Positions 42,235 through 50,457 of a stretch of 64,000 nt of DNA are shown here, piece by piece (within the stretch, counting starts at the first letter, position 1; each line of letters opens with the position of its first letter). A model generated the notes under the pieces. The model had not been told where the DNA came from and made no database searches. It saw only the letters and a list, made by a program, of their open reading frames with translations. Source of the stretch: an uncultured Gardnerella sp. (GTDB taxonomy: Bacteria > Actinomycetota > Actinomycetes > Actinomycetales > Bifidobacteriaceae); the NCBI GenBank assembly GCA_947289115.1, contig CAMYPG010000003.1, positions 1-64,000 on the forward strand. The letters are read 5' to 3'. A program made the position numbers and the translations under genes.

Positions 42235-43926
42235 ATGCGAGAAAACGTAGAAAAAGTAGAAAACGTTTCTGGAAGTCGTGACTTTCGTATGATTCCTGTT
42301 GCTGCAGCGTGCTGGGCTGGGTGCTTAATTGGAAAATTCTTATGCAATTTTACTATAATTTATTGCATTTCAATAGTTTTATTCAATGCAACTATAGTTT
42401 CGATTTTTATATTTTGCAAAAAATTTAAGTTTTTTATATGGCGCAGAACAGTTTTAGTAATAATAAACGTTTTTGTAGCTGCGTGCATGCTTTCGTACAT
42501 AACTCAATATGTGATATCTGGTGACGTTATTATGCGAGAAATACGCGGCAATAATCCTACTAAAGCACTGTATTTTCAAGGAAATAATGCCGAGCGCGCG
42601 CGATTTGCAGAATTTACAGTAGTTGCTCCTGTGCGCTCGTCTAGAAGTTTTAAAGGAGATTGCCAAGCTAATGTTCAAGTGCATAAGTTTGATGCGCAAA
42701 AAAGTTACGTTCAAGCGCGACTGTATGCGTATTCGCCAATATGCAAGCAACTTAGCTATGGTTCGAGCCTAAGCGTTCCTGTTAGCGTGAAAGCTTCGAG
42801 ATTTGATAGTAGTAAGCCTGAATTGCATGTAGAAAAAACTCAACGAAACTTGCATGTTGTACAAGACTCAGACTTTTGGCATAAAGCTGTTAGTAATTTG
42901 TGGAAATCGTTTTATGACGTAACAAATAAGCTCGATATGCAAGGCAGAATGTTGGTTCCTGGAGTAACTGTTGGCATGCTTGGACAAGAATATGTGCCAG
43001 TAGAGGATGCAAGTTCACTTGAGCCGGTCGACGAAACTTATGCGAATATGACGCGTCAACATTTTCAACATGCTGGAATCATGCATGTTATGGCAGTTTC
43101 AGGTGGGCACTTTTTGCTACTTAGTATGATTATTCGCAAGTTTTGCGCACGATTACTGTTGCCTCATTGGTCTACATCTTTAATACAAATTACGTTGCAA
43201 ATTGCTTTGGCTGCAATAGTTTACCCTTCTGCATCTGTGCTTCGAGCGTTAATTATGGGAATAATATCCGCTGTTGCATGGTGTTGTAAACGACCATACC
43301 AGTCAGCTAGTGCTTTAAGTTGGACTGTTATAGGCGTGCTTGTGGTAAATCCCTCATACGCTTGGGACTATGCTTTTGCTCTTTCTTCCGCAGCAACTTT
43401 GGGAATTGTTGTTATGGGAGTGCCGATTTCTAAAACGCTTGCAAAATATATGCCATCTTGTGTTGCTTCTGCGCTAGCTATAACGCTTTCTGCACAATTT
43501 TGGACTATGCCAGTGCAAATTCTTATGCAACCGGAAGTGTCATTTATGTCTGTGCCAGCTAATCTAATAGTTGCGCCTCTTATGGATTGGGCAACAGTGT
43601 GCGGCTTAATTTCACTAGTTTGTGCGAGCTTTAACGATGGATTATCGCTTATTTTCGCTAGAGCTTCATCAATTGGAACAAGCTTTATGCAAAAGTGCGC
43701 GTGTTGGTGCGATGAAGTATCTTTTGGCGTGTTTCCATGGATAAAAGGTGCTGCAGGAGCGTGGGCAATGTTGTGTGCAGAATTTGTGATATTGGCTTTG
43801 TTTATGTTAGCTTTGCGCGCTTTTCGCAATAAGTATTATGCTCAAAGAGCTAGCATAATTGGTCAACTGTGGTCTGCTTCGGCAAAGCGAACGTTACGAG
43901 AAGCAGAGAAAATTTTCGAAGAGTAG
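42235..43926 (+). CDS. comEC: ComEC/Rec2-type DNA uptake channel protein
   Basis: ComEC passes single-stranded DNA across the membrane. The competence domain is recognisable in HFQHAGIMHVMAVSGGHFLLLSM and YPSASVLRALIMGIISAVAWCC, after three N-terminal helices and an OB-like region (about residues 120-200). At 563 aa the protein lacks the C-terminal metallo-beta-lactamase-like domain of long ComEC forms. No frameshift is seen after the stop. AGGTG precedes the ATG. The gene follows comEA by 7 bp and precedes holA. Confidence 0.92.
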   Translation: MRENVEKVENVSGSRDFRMIPVAAACWAGCLIGKFLCNFTIIYCISIVLFNATIVSIFIFCKKFKFFIWRRTVLVIINVFVAACMLSYITQYVISGDVIMREIRGNNPTKALYFQGNNAERARFAEFTVVAPVRSSRSFKGDCQANVQVHKFDAQKSYVQARLYAYSPICKQLSYGSSLSVPVSVKASRFDSSKPELHVEKTQRNLHVVQDSDFWHKAVSNLWKSFYDVTNKLDMQGRMLVPGVTVGMLGQEYVPVEDASSLEPVDETYANMTRQHFQHAGIMHVMAVSGGHFLLLSMIIRKFCARLLLPHWSTSLIQITLQIALAAIVYPSASVLRALIMGIISAVAWCCKRPYQSASALSWTVIGVLVVNPSYAWDYAFALSSAATLGIVVMGVPISKTLAKYMPSCVASALAITLSAQFWTMPVQILMQPEVSFMSVPANLIVAPLMDWATVCGLISLVCASFNDGLSLIFARASSIGTSFMQKCACWCDEVSFGVFPWIKGAAGAWAMLCAEFVILALFMLALRAFRNKYYAQRASIIGQLWSASAKRTLREAEKIFEE

Positions 43927-43992
43927 CAAACACGCACGCATATTCGAATGCAATATTATGATGGTTAAGAGTTGGTTGGTTTAAGGAGCATT

Positions 43993-44991
43993 ATGGCAGC
44001 AAATGATAAGCGTGCGCAACGCGTTATGCCAGTTACGCTGGTAGTTGGAGGTGACGCTTACTTAAACGAGCTCAATGCTCGAAATGTGCGTGAAAAAGTT
44101 CAAAAAAGTGCTCCGGATGCTGAAATTATTGAACTCGATGCGTCAACTGCGGATCAGTACGCATTTGACGAAGCTGTAGGTCCTTCGCTTTTCGGTGACG
44201 GAACGATTGTAATAATAAATAATTTGCAACAAGCAGACGAGTCTTTAGTAGACGCAATCGAAAATTTCTGCAAACAAGCGCAAAATAGTGAAAATAATTT
44301 TGTAGACTCTTCTGCAACTTGGGTTATTGCACGTCACGAAGGTGGGCTTAAAGGAAAGTCTATTATTACGCGCCTTACGAAAGCTGGCGCAAACACAATT
44401 ACAGTACCGGATCTTAAAAAAGACGATGCAAAGCTCAATTTCGTTATGAGCATATTTGAGCGTCACAATCGAAGCGTTGAGCCTCAAGCAGCACAACGTC
44501 TTGTGTCAGTTTTGGGAAGTAAAACGGGAGAGCTTGCAGCATTATGCTCGCAATTATGCTTCGACTATGACGATAATCCAATAACGCTTGATATTGTCGA
44601 TCGATACTTGGTTGCAGATCCGCAAGTTACCGGCTTTTTTGTTGCAGATAAAGCTGTTGCAGGTCATGCAGGTTCTGCTGTGCTTGCAGCAAGAACTGCA
44701 ATTGCTCAAGGAGTTGACGCCATAGCTTTAATAGGTGCTTTGGCTGCAAAAGTACGCGTAATTGCGCTCGCAATGGCAATTCGCAACGGCACGATTTCTA
44801 GTGCTGAAGCGAAAGTAAACCCGTGGGCTCTGAAAATGGCAATGCGTCAGCTTGCTGGATGGAATAGTGCAGGTGCTTCTCAATGTTTGCAATCTTTAGC
44901 TTGGGTGGATGAGCAGTGCAAAGGCGGATCTAGTGACGCGAATTATGCGCTTGAAAAATGTATTATGCTCATTGCGTCTCGAGGAAATTAG
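43993..44991 (+). CDS. holA: DNA polymerase III subunit delta
   Basis: HolA opens the sliding clamp as part of the clamp loader. The 332-residue protein starts MAANDKRAQRVMPVTLVVGGDAYLN and contains SLFGDGTIVIINNLQQADESL and an AAA-like fold; SKTGELAALCSQLCFDYDDNPITLDIVDRYL precedes the C-terminal helical domain. I use the ATG at 43993 with AAGGAG upstream, not 43972. Position after comEC is the usual one in Gram-positive bacteria. Confidence 0.93.
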   Translation: MAANDKRAQRVMPVTLVVGGDAYLNELNARNVREKVQKSAPDAEIIELDASTADQYAFDEAVGPSLFGDGTIVIINNLQQADESLVDAIENFCKQAQNSENNFVDSSATWVIARHEGGLKGKSIITRLTKAGANTITVPDLKKDDAKLNFVMSIFERHNRSVEPQAAQRLVSVLGSKTGELAALCSQLCFDYDDNPITLDIVDRYLVADPQVTGFFVADKAVAGHAGSAVLAARTAIAQGVDAIALIGALAAKVRVIALAMAIRNGTISSAEAKVNPWALKMAMRQLAGWNSAGASQCLQSLAWVDEQCKGGSSDANYALEKCIMLIASRGN

Positions 44992-44995
44992 AAAG

Positions 44996-45085
44996 CGTAA
45001 ATTAAGAATCGTAATTAAGAATCGTAAATAAGAATCGTAAATAAGAAACGTAAATAAGAAACGTAAATTAAGAACTGCAAATTAG
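44996..45085 (+). repeat. 13-bp tandem repeat before tsaE
   Basis: About seven units of roughly 13 bp, consensus AAGAATCGTAAAT, run head to tail, with small changes (AATC versus AAAC, TAAT versus TAAAT). No spacers separate the units, so this is not a CRISPR array. It may vary in copy number. Confidence 0.8.
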
Positions 45086-45092
45086 AAAGATT

Positions 45093-45674
45093 GTGTTAGG
45101 TATGAAAGAAGAAACGGTGTTAGAACAGCAAAAAGTTTGTACTGTGCCTACGGATACTGATATGCGCGAGCTTGGTAAAGCTGTGGCAAAACTAGTTAAA
45201 GAAGGCGACGTTTTGCTGCTTTCTGGTCCTCTTGGGGCTGGTAAAACAACGTTCGCTCAAGGTTTTGGCGCAGGGCTTTCAATTAGTGAGCCGATTGTGT
45301 CTCCAACTTTTACGATTGCGCGCGAATTGCATGGCACTTTTGCGGATGGTAAGTCGGCGACGTTAATTCACGTTGACGCTTACCGTTTGGGTGGCGAAGA
45401 TTTTGCTCCGGGGCAAGATACTGTTTCGCGTTTGCTTGACGAGCTTGAATCTTTGGGGCTTGACGAAGCTTTGGAAGAGCCGGGAGACGGCACTGTTGTG
45501 CTTATGGAGTGGGGTGAGCAAATGGCTGGAGTGCTTGCTGCTGAGCGTTTAGAAGTTCATATTGCAAGACCTATTGATTCTTCGCAAGTAGACGATTTTA
45601 CTAGCGACGGTGAGCGAATCGTAACTTTGAAAGCTGTCGGCAAGGATTGGCTTAATCGACTTGCAAAATTGTAA
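45093..45674 (+). CDS. tsaE: tRNA threonylcarbamoyladenosine biosynthesis ATPase TsaE
   Basis: TsaE binds the TsaB-TsaD complex and drives t6A synthesis. The P-loop GPLGAGKTT and SPTFTIARELHGTF are in the first half, VDAYRLGGEDF provides the switch region and VVLMEWGEQMAG the C-terminal core. At 193 aa it is longer than E. coli TsaE because of a 30-residue insertion (DELESLGLDEALEEPGDG). The start is GTG 45093 or ATG 45102; neither has a strong ribosome site. tsaB, rimI and tsaD follow in order. Confidence 0.93.
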   Translation: MLGMKEETVLEQQKVCTVPTDTDMRELGKAVAKLVKEGDVLLLSGPLGAGKTTFAQGFGAGLSISEPIVSPTFTIARELHGTFADGKSATLIHVDAYRLGGEDFAPGQDTVSRLLDELESLGLDEALEEPGDGTVVLMEWGEQMAGVLAAERLEVHIARPIDSSQVDDFTSDGERIVTLKAVGKDWLNRLAKL

Positions 45675-45787
45675 TTAAGAAATAGGCAGAGTAATACGCG
45701 AGTAATACATAAGTAAATAACGCAGTAAATAACGCAAGTTGTGCTAAGCGAGTAAGCTAGTCTGGTACGTGATTTCGAGGAATAAAT

Positions 45788-46615
45788 ATGAGTAATACGC
45801 TGATTATTGACACATCATTTGGCTCTACTGTCGGAATTGTGGGTCATGAGCCGATTGTTGAAACCGACTCGCGCACTCACGTGGAGCGTTTACAAGTAAA
45901 TATTGCAAAAGTTGTGGAGGACGCGGGACTTAAGCCTTCGGATATTGATCGCGTGGTTGTGGGAGTAGGTCCTGCTCCTTTTACTGGTCTTCGCGCGGGA
46001 TTGGTTGCAGCGAAAGCGATCGCGTTTGCAAATAATGCTGAAATTTTGGGGTGTGATAGTCTTCTTCCTCAAAGTTTGATGATGCGTTCTGGCGCGTTCG
46101 AAGAAGCTCGCAAAAATGGCAGTATAGAGAAGGGTTTTCTACTAAATCTTCCGAATGATGCTGATTCTTGCGACTCTAATATTCGTCACTACGTGCTTTC
46201 ACTAAATGATGCGCGCCGTCGCCAAGTGTACATGTCCTTGTATGACGGCGAAGGCAATGCGCTGATAAATATGGATATTGACTATCCGCAAAATGTTGTG
46301 GCTCGTGTGAATGAGTATTTAGCAAGCAAAAATTGCGAAAATTATTGCGTGGATGTGCTCGGTCACGGTGCTAAAAAATACGTTGAAGATTGGCGCAATA
46401 TTGCCAATGTTGGCGTTATTGCTGAAGTTTGCGCGCTTGACTTGGGTGTGCAAGGTTTGCAAATTTTCGAGCAATGCTCTTTGGAATGTGCAAATAAAGA
46501 TGAGTACGTAAAAGCTGTTGAACCGCTGTATTTGCGCCGTCCGGACGTGTCTGTGCCAAATCCGCTTAAGCATGTGCTTGGCTCTGGCGAAGCGAATAAG
46601 GCAAAAGAGAAATAG
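45788..46615 (+). CDS. tsaB: TsaB, t6A synthase subunit
   Basis: TsaB dimerises with TsaD in the universal t6A37 tRNA modification. It starts LIIDTSFGSTVGIVGH and contains RVVVGVGPAPFTGLRAGLVAAKAIAFANNAEILGCDSL, the TsaB signature of the ASKHA fold. Length 275 aa includes a moderately long C-terminus. It lies 113 bp after tsaE; that spacer holds AGTAAATAACGC-type short repeats. GAGGAA precedes the ATG. Confidence 0.94.
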   Translation: MSNTLIIDTSFGSTVGIVGHEPIVETDSRTHVERLQVNIAKVVEDAGLKPSDIDRVVVGVGPAPFTGLRAGLVAAKAIAFANNAEILGCDSLLPQSLMMRSGAFEEARKNGSIEKGFLLNLPNDADSCDSNIRHYVLSLNDARRRQVYMSLYDGEGNALINMDIDYPQNVVARVNEYLASKNCENYCVDVLGHGAKKYVEDWRNIANVGVIAEVCALDLGVQGLQIFEQCSLECANKDEYVKAVEPLYLRRPDVSVPNPLKHVLGSGEANKAKEK

Positions 46616-46640
46616 AAGCGTTTTAACGATTTGAGTAATT

Positions 46641-47171
46641 ATGATTGTTGATATAACGCGTTCTCAATTTCCAGCAGTAGCCGAGAATTGCAATATAGTT
46701 CCAAAGTGCGATTTTACTTGCGATGAGGTAGCGCAAAAAATAGCGCCTATTGAAGCTGACTTGTTTGGCAAAGGCTCATGGAATGAGAGCATGATTTCGC
46801 AAGAATTACAAGCTCCTATGCGCGCGTATTACGCTCAAATCGACGAAAATACGCATACATTATGCGGGTATGCTGGCTACTGGTTTGACGGCGATGACGC
46901 GCAAATAATGACAATTGGCGTTGCAAAACAATATCAACGAAAAAGCATAGCCTCTAAGCTTTTGTTGACAATGATTAAAACTGCAAAACAAATTGGTGCT
47001 AAACGCATGCTGCTAGAAGTGCGAGTTGACAATGTTCCTGCGCTCGCGTTGTATGAACGTTTTGGTTTTAAGAAAATGGGTTTGCGAAAACGTTACTATC
47101 AGCCGGAAGGTGTGGATGCGTACACAATGTGCGCTGATCTAACCGCAAAAAATAACGGAACTGAGGAATAA
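46641..47171 (+). CDS. rimI: RimI-like ribosomal protein alanine N-acetyltransferase (GNAT)
   Basis: A GNAT acetyltransferase with the acetyl-CoA loop in IGVAKQYQRKSIASKLLLTMI and the end RVDNVPALALYERFGFKKMGLRKRYYQPEGVDAYTM, characteristic of RimI. The N-terminal 40 residues are longer than E. coli RimI. The location between tsaB and tsaD is the normal one. The substrate, ribosomal S18 in E. coli, is assumed. Confidence 0.92.
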   Translation: MIVDITRSQFPAVAENCNIVPKCDFTCDEVAQKIAPIEADLFGKGSWNESMISQELQAPMRAYYAQIDENTHTLCGYAGYWFDGDDAQIMTIGVAKQYQRKSIASKLLLTMIKTAKQIGAKRMLLEVRVDNVPALALYERFGFKKMGLRKRYYQPEGVDAYTMCADLTAKNNGTEE

Positions 47172-47192
47172 CGAGGAATAACGAGGAATAAA

Positions 47193-48236
47193 ATGAGCGA
47201 AGCAATCGTATTGGGAATTGAATCAACTTGTGACGAAACTGCCGCAGCTATTGTGCGCGGACGCACGCTGGTGTCAAATGTGGTGGCATCTTCAATGCAA
47301 GAGCATGCGCGCTACGGCGGTGTGATTCCAGAAATTGCTTCTCGTGCGCACGCTGAAGCTTTTGTGCCGGTTGTTTCTAAAGCTTTAGCAGACGCAAACA
47401 TGGATTTAAGCGATGTTGACGCGATTGCAGTAAGCGCAGGTCCTGGTCTTGCTGGCTGCTTAGCTGTGGGAGTTTCGGGAGCTAAAGCATTAGCTTGGGC
47501 TGCAAATAAGCCGATTTATGGTATTAATCATGTAATTGGGCATATTGCAGTAACGCAATTGCAATTCGGCGATGTGCCGGAAGATGTACTTGCTTTAATT
47601 GTTTCCGGCGGTCACACTTCGCTTCTTCACGTGAACGATATTGCTAAAAGTATTGACGTTGTTGGCACAACTTTGGACGATGCTGCCGGCGAGTGCTTTG
47701 ATAAGGTTGCGCGATTGCTTGGATTCCCATACCCGGGTGGTCCTCATATTGATAGGCATGGAAGGCTTGGAAATCCGAATACTTTGAAAGTTCCGCAAGG
47801 TTTAACGCAAGGTCGTTCCGGCAAAGAGCATCCGTACGATTTCAGCTTCTCGGGTGTAAAAACTGCTGTTGCTCGTTGGGTTGAAGCGCGTGAAGCTCAG
47901 GGTCTTGAAATTCCAGTTGATGACGTGTGTGCTTCTTTGGCTAATTCTGTGGCGGAAGTGCTTTCTAGAAAAGCTATGATGGGCTGCGAGCAGTACGGTT
48001 CTAAAACGCTTATGATTGGTGGCGGATTCTCCGCTAATTCGCAGCTTCGCGAGCATTTGTTGGCTTGCGGCAAGGAGCATGGAATTGAAGTGCGTTTGCC
48101 AGAGCTTAAGCTTTGCACGGATAACGGTGCGATGGTTGCAATGCTAGGCGTGAATTTGGTAGAAGCAGGGGTTCGTCCTTCTGCTCCTGATTTTGCAATC
48201 GATTCTGCTATGCCGCTTACGACGGTGAGCTTATAA
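47193..48236 (+). CDS. tsaD: TsaD, tRNA N6-adenosine threonylcarbamoyltransferase
   Basis: The catalytic subunit of t6A synthesis. The N-terminal VLGIESTCDETAAAIVRG and the metal-binding HVIGHI motif (in YGINHVIGHIAVT) are intact, as are LIVSGGHTSL and TLDDAAGECFDKVARLLGFPYPGGPHIDRHG. Length 347 aa is normal. A ribosome site GAGGAA lies among short GAGGAATAAC repeats at 47163-47189. Part of the tsaE-tsaB-rimI-tsaD group. Confidence 0.97.
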   Translation: MSEAIVLGIESTCDETAAAIVRGRTLVSNVVASSMQEHARYGGVIPEIASRAHAEAFVPVVSKALADANMDLSDVDAIAVSAGPGLAGCLAVGVSGAKALAWAANKPIYGINHVIGHIAVTQLQFGDVPEDVLALIVSGGHTSLLHVNDIAKSIDVVGTTLDDAAGECFDKVARLLGFPYPGGPHIDRHGRLGNPNTLKVPQGLTQGRSGKEHPYDFSFSGVKTAVARWVEAREAQGLEIPVDDVCASLANSVAEVLSRKAMMGCEQYGSKTLMIGGGFSANSQLREHLLACGKEHGIEVRLPELKLCTDNGAMVAMLGVNLVEAGVRPSAPDFAIDSAMPLTTVSL

Positions 48237-48296
48237 TAGTAGAAATAATAAAAGTCGCGCTAAGAAATCGTGCTCTAAAAATAAGTGAGGTGTTTT

Positions 48297-49433
48297 GTGC
48301 AGTCAGTTAATTCGCGTAGTGGAGTGTTACGAGTAGGTGAGAAGATTCAGTTCACCGATCGTAAAGGTAAGCGAATTACTGCACAGCTTGTTGCAGGCGG
48401 GGTTACGCAAACTGAGCACGGTCTTATTTGTCACGACGACGTGATTGGTCAAAGCGAAGGCGTTGTAATTACTACTGTTAGCGCAAAGCGCGAAACGCAA
48501 CAAACTATTGTTGATCCTTCTAAATCGTCCAACAAACCTTGGAAGGCGGCGCGCGCTATTGGTGGCTGGGATTATGTAGTTATGCGGCCGCGCATGGTTG
48601 ACTACGTGCTTTCTATGCCTAGGGGTGCGCAAATTATGTATCCGAAAGATATTGCGCAAGTAATCGCTTTAGGAGATATTCGTTCTGGCATGCGCGTTTT
48701 GGAGTCGGGGGCAGGCTCTGGCGCGATGAGCTTAAGCCTTTTGGACGCAGTTGGGGAGTGCGGAAAGCTTACTACGATTGAGCTTCGCCCGGATTTTGCA
48801 CGAATTGCTGAATCTAACGCAACTTTGTACTACGGAAAGCGACCAGAATGGTGGAATTTGCTTACTGGCGATTTTGATTCTGTTGCAAAAACCTTAGATG
48901 CGCACAGCGTGGATCGCATTATGCTAGACATGCTTGACCCTTGGAATCGCCTTGAACAAGCACATCGCGTTATTGTGCCTGGAGGCGTGCTTATTGCGTA
49001 TGTTACGACTACTACGCAAATGTCTCGCATGGCTGAAGCTTTGCGAGAAAGTGGCATGTGGACTGAGCCAGAAATTCAAGAAACATTGGAGCGCACTTGG
49101 AAAGCTCAAGGTTTGGCTGTGCGCCCGGATCACGCGATGATTGGTCACACTGGATTTTTGATTGTTTCACGCGCAATGGCTGAAGGTTTTAGTGCTTTGA
49201 AGAAGCGTGAACACGGTACTAAAGATACTGTGAGCGATATTGACGATATGACAGCAGAAGAGCGCGCTGAACAGTTGGAAGACTTGTCTTTGCGCGATAT
49301 TTCGGATCGTAAATTGCGTAAAGTTTTACGTGATTTAGACGTGCAACTTGCGCAATTGCCGGAAGATTCGCAGTCGCAAGATTTGCAAGATTCGCAGTCT
49401 GCACAACAATCAGCGCATAATCAAGCTAAGTAG
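48297..49433 (+). CDS. trmI: tRNA (adenine-58-N1)-methyltransferase
   Basis: TrmI methylates A58 in the T-loop. An N-terminal beta domain (GVLRVGEKIQFTDRKGKRITAQLV) precedes the Rossmann domain with SAM site VLESGAGSGAMSLSLLDAVG and the conserved VDRIMLDMLDPWNRLEQAHRVIVPGGVLIAYVTTT. The C-terminal 80 residues, rich in Glu, Asp and Gln, are a low-complexity extension. I use GTG 48297 with GAGG upstream; GTG 48285 would add four residues. It follows tsaD by 60 bp. Confidence 0.93.
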   Translation: MQSVNSRSGVLRVGEKIQFTDRKGKRITAQLVAGGVTQTEHGLICHDDVIGQSEGVVITTVSAKRETQQTIVDPSKSSNKPWKAARAIGGWDYVVMRPRMVDYVLSMPRGAQIMYPKDIAQVIALGDIRSGMRVLESGAGSGAMSLSLLDAVGECGKLTTIELRPDFARIAESNATLYYGKRPEWWNLLTGDFDSVAKTLDAHSVDRIMLDMLDPWNRLEQAHRVIVPGGVLIAYVTTTTQMSRMAEALRESGMWTEPEIQETLERTWKAQGLAVRPDHAMIGHTGFLIVSRAMAEGFSALKKREHGTKDTVSDIDDMTAEERAEQLEDLSLRDISDRKLRKVLRDLDVQLAQLPEDSQSQDLQDSQSAQQSAHNQAK

Positions 49434-49442
49434 GAGAGCATT

Positions 49443-50000
49443 ATGGCATCACCAATGAAAAAGCTTATGAAGAAAGCACATCATAGTAAGTACGTTTTGT
49501 TGCTGATGCGTCATGCGAAGGCTGAAGCTCCTGAAATGGGCGACGACTGGGGTCGTGGTCTTACTGATAAGGGCTTGAAGCAGGCGAAAATTATGGCAAA
49601 AGGCTTGGAATCTTTGAAGCTTGTGCCGAATTATATTGTGTGTTCTAGTGCGAATCGCACTGAGCAAACTTTGAAACGCATGTTGAAGCGTTTTGGCGAC
49701 TCTCCTGTGGTTGAGTCGCGCAAAAGTCTTTATGATGGCGGCATGCAATCTGTTATGGACGAGTTGCAAGCGATTCGAGGCGATGTTCATACGACGATGA
49801 TTGTTGGGCATGAGCCGACGATGTCGATGGCTGCGCAGTGGCTTTCTTCGCCTGATTCGGATCCGGATGTGCTTGGGGCGATGCGTTTGGGGCTTGCTAA
49901 TGCGTCGGTTGTGGTGCTTGTGTCTGATCGTCCATTCGCGACTTGCGGCTTGCGCGGCGCCACGGCCCTCGCAATCCTTACGCCCAAATCCTTTGCCTAG
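49443..50000 (+). CDS. SixA-like phosphohistidine phosphatase
   Basis: The core LLLMRHAKAEAPEMGDDWGRGLTDKGLKQAKIMA gives the RHA catalytic motif; the second His is in TTMIVGHEPTMSMAAQWLSS. The 185-residue length fits the SixA-type histidine phosphatase group; a regulatory dephosphorylation role is assumed for E. coli SixA but not shown here. GGAGAG precedes the ATG, and the gene starts 9 bp after trmI, so both may be co-transcribed. Confidence 0.86.
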   Translation: MASPMKKLMKKAHHSKYVLLLMRHAKAEAPEMGDDWGRGLTDKGLKQAKIMAKGLESLKLVPNYIVCSSANRTEQTLKRMLKRFGDSPVVESRKSLYDGGMQSVMDELQAIRGDVHTTMIVGHEPTMSMAAQWLSSPDSDPDVLGAMRLGLANASVVVLVSDRPFATCGLRGATALAILTPKSFA

Positions 50001-50019
50001 CTAAGAATGCGCTGATTTC

Positions 50020-50318
50020 TGTTGTTCAAGGCACACTAGCATCAGTGCTGCCGCCCACACCACGCCAAAAAATAATCCCCCCGCTGCGCACCCACCCGTA
50101 GCTTAATTGCATAGTTTATGTTATTTTGATTGGTTTGTTGTGAGCAATGGAAATTGCTTGGTCGAGCAATATAAAAGCGGAGCGATAGTAATATCTTTTT
50201 GATAAATAACTATTTTTGAAAGAAAGTAAGTAAAAAACTAAACTTAACTATGCAACCTTTAAGTCTAAATAAGGTATAAGAGCGTAGCGCTGCGAGACAA
50301 GTAATTTCCATTGCTCAC
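50020..50318 (+). repeat. Inverted repeat copy left of metEF
   Basis: The roughly 300 bp here recur in reverse orientation at 53733-53998, around the metE-metF pair. Words such as TTGCTTGGTCGAGCAATATA, AAAGCGGAGCGATAGTAATAT and AAGGTATAAGAGCGTAGCGC occur in both. The inner half has its own 20-bp inverted ends (50140-50159, 50299-50318, one mismatch) and looks like a separate MITE-like unit of about 180 bp. No transposase is present. It fills most of the 457 bp spacer. Confidence 0.82.
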
Positions 50319-50388
50319 ATTTCGCCAAGGAAAAGAAACACGCACGAAATTAAGCATATAAATTAATCTTATAACGACACCCCAAGTT

Positions 50389-50443
50389 CTTGAATGACCG
50401 CATTCAAGCATTTCTTTGCTAGGCTAAAGCGAGTCAAAGAAAT
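50389..50443 (+). promoter_or_regulatory. Two hairpins in the metE leader
   Basis: CTTGAATG and CATTCAAG pair perfectly around ACCG (50389-50408). Directly after, ATTTCTTTG and CAAAGAAAT pair (50410-50418, 50435-50443), then a T run ending at the GGAGG of metE. The pair could act as attenuator or operator. I see no match to a known methionine or SAM riboswitch. Confidence 0.5.
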
Positions 50444-50457
50444 TTTTTGGAGGATGT

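Noticed and set aside
44996..45085. CRISPR-like repeat array before tsaE
   Set aside because: Units are only 13 bp, contiguous, without spacers; no cas genes lie in the window.
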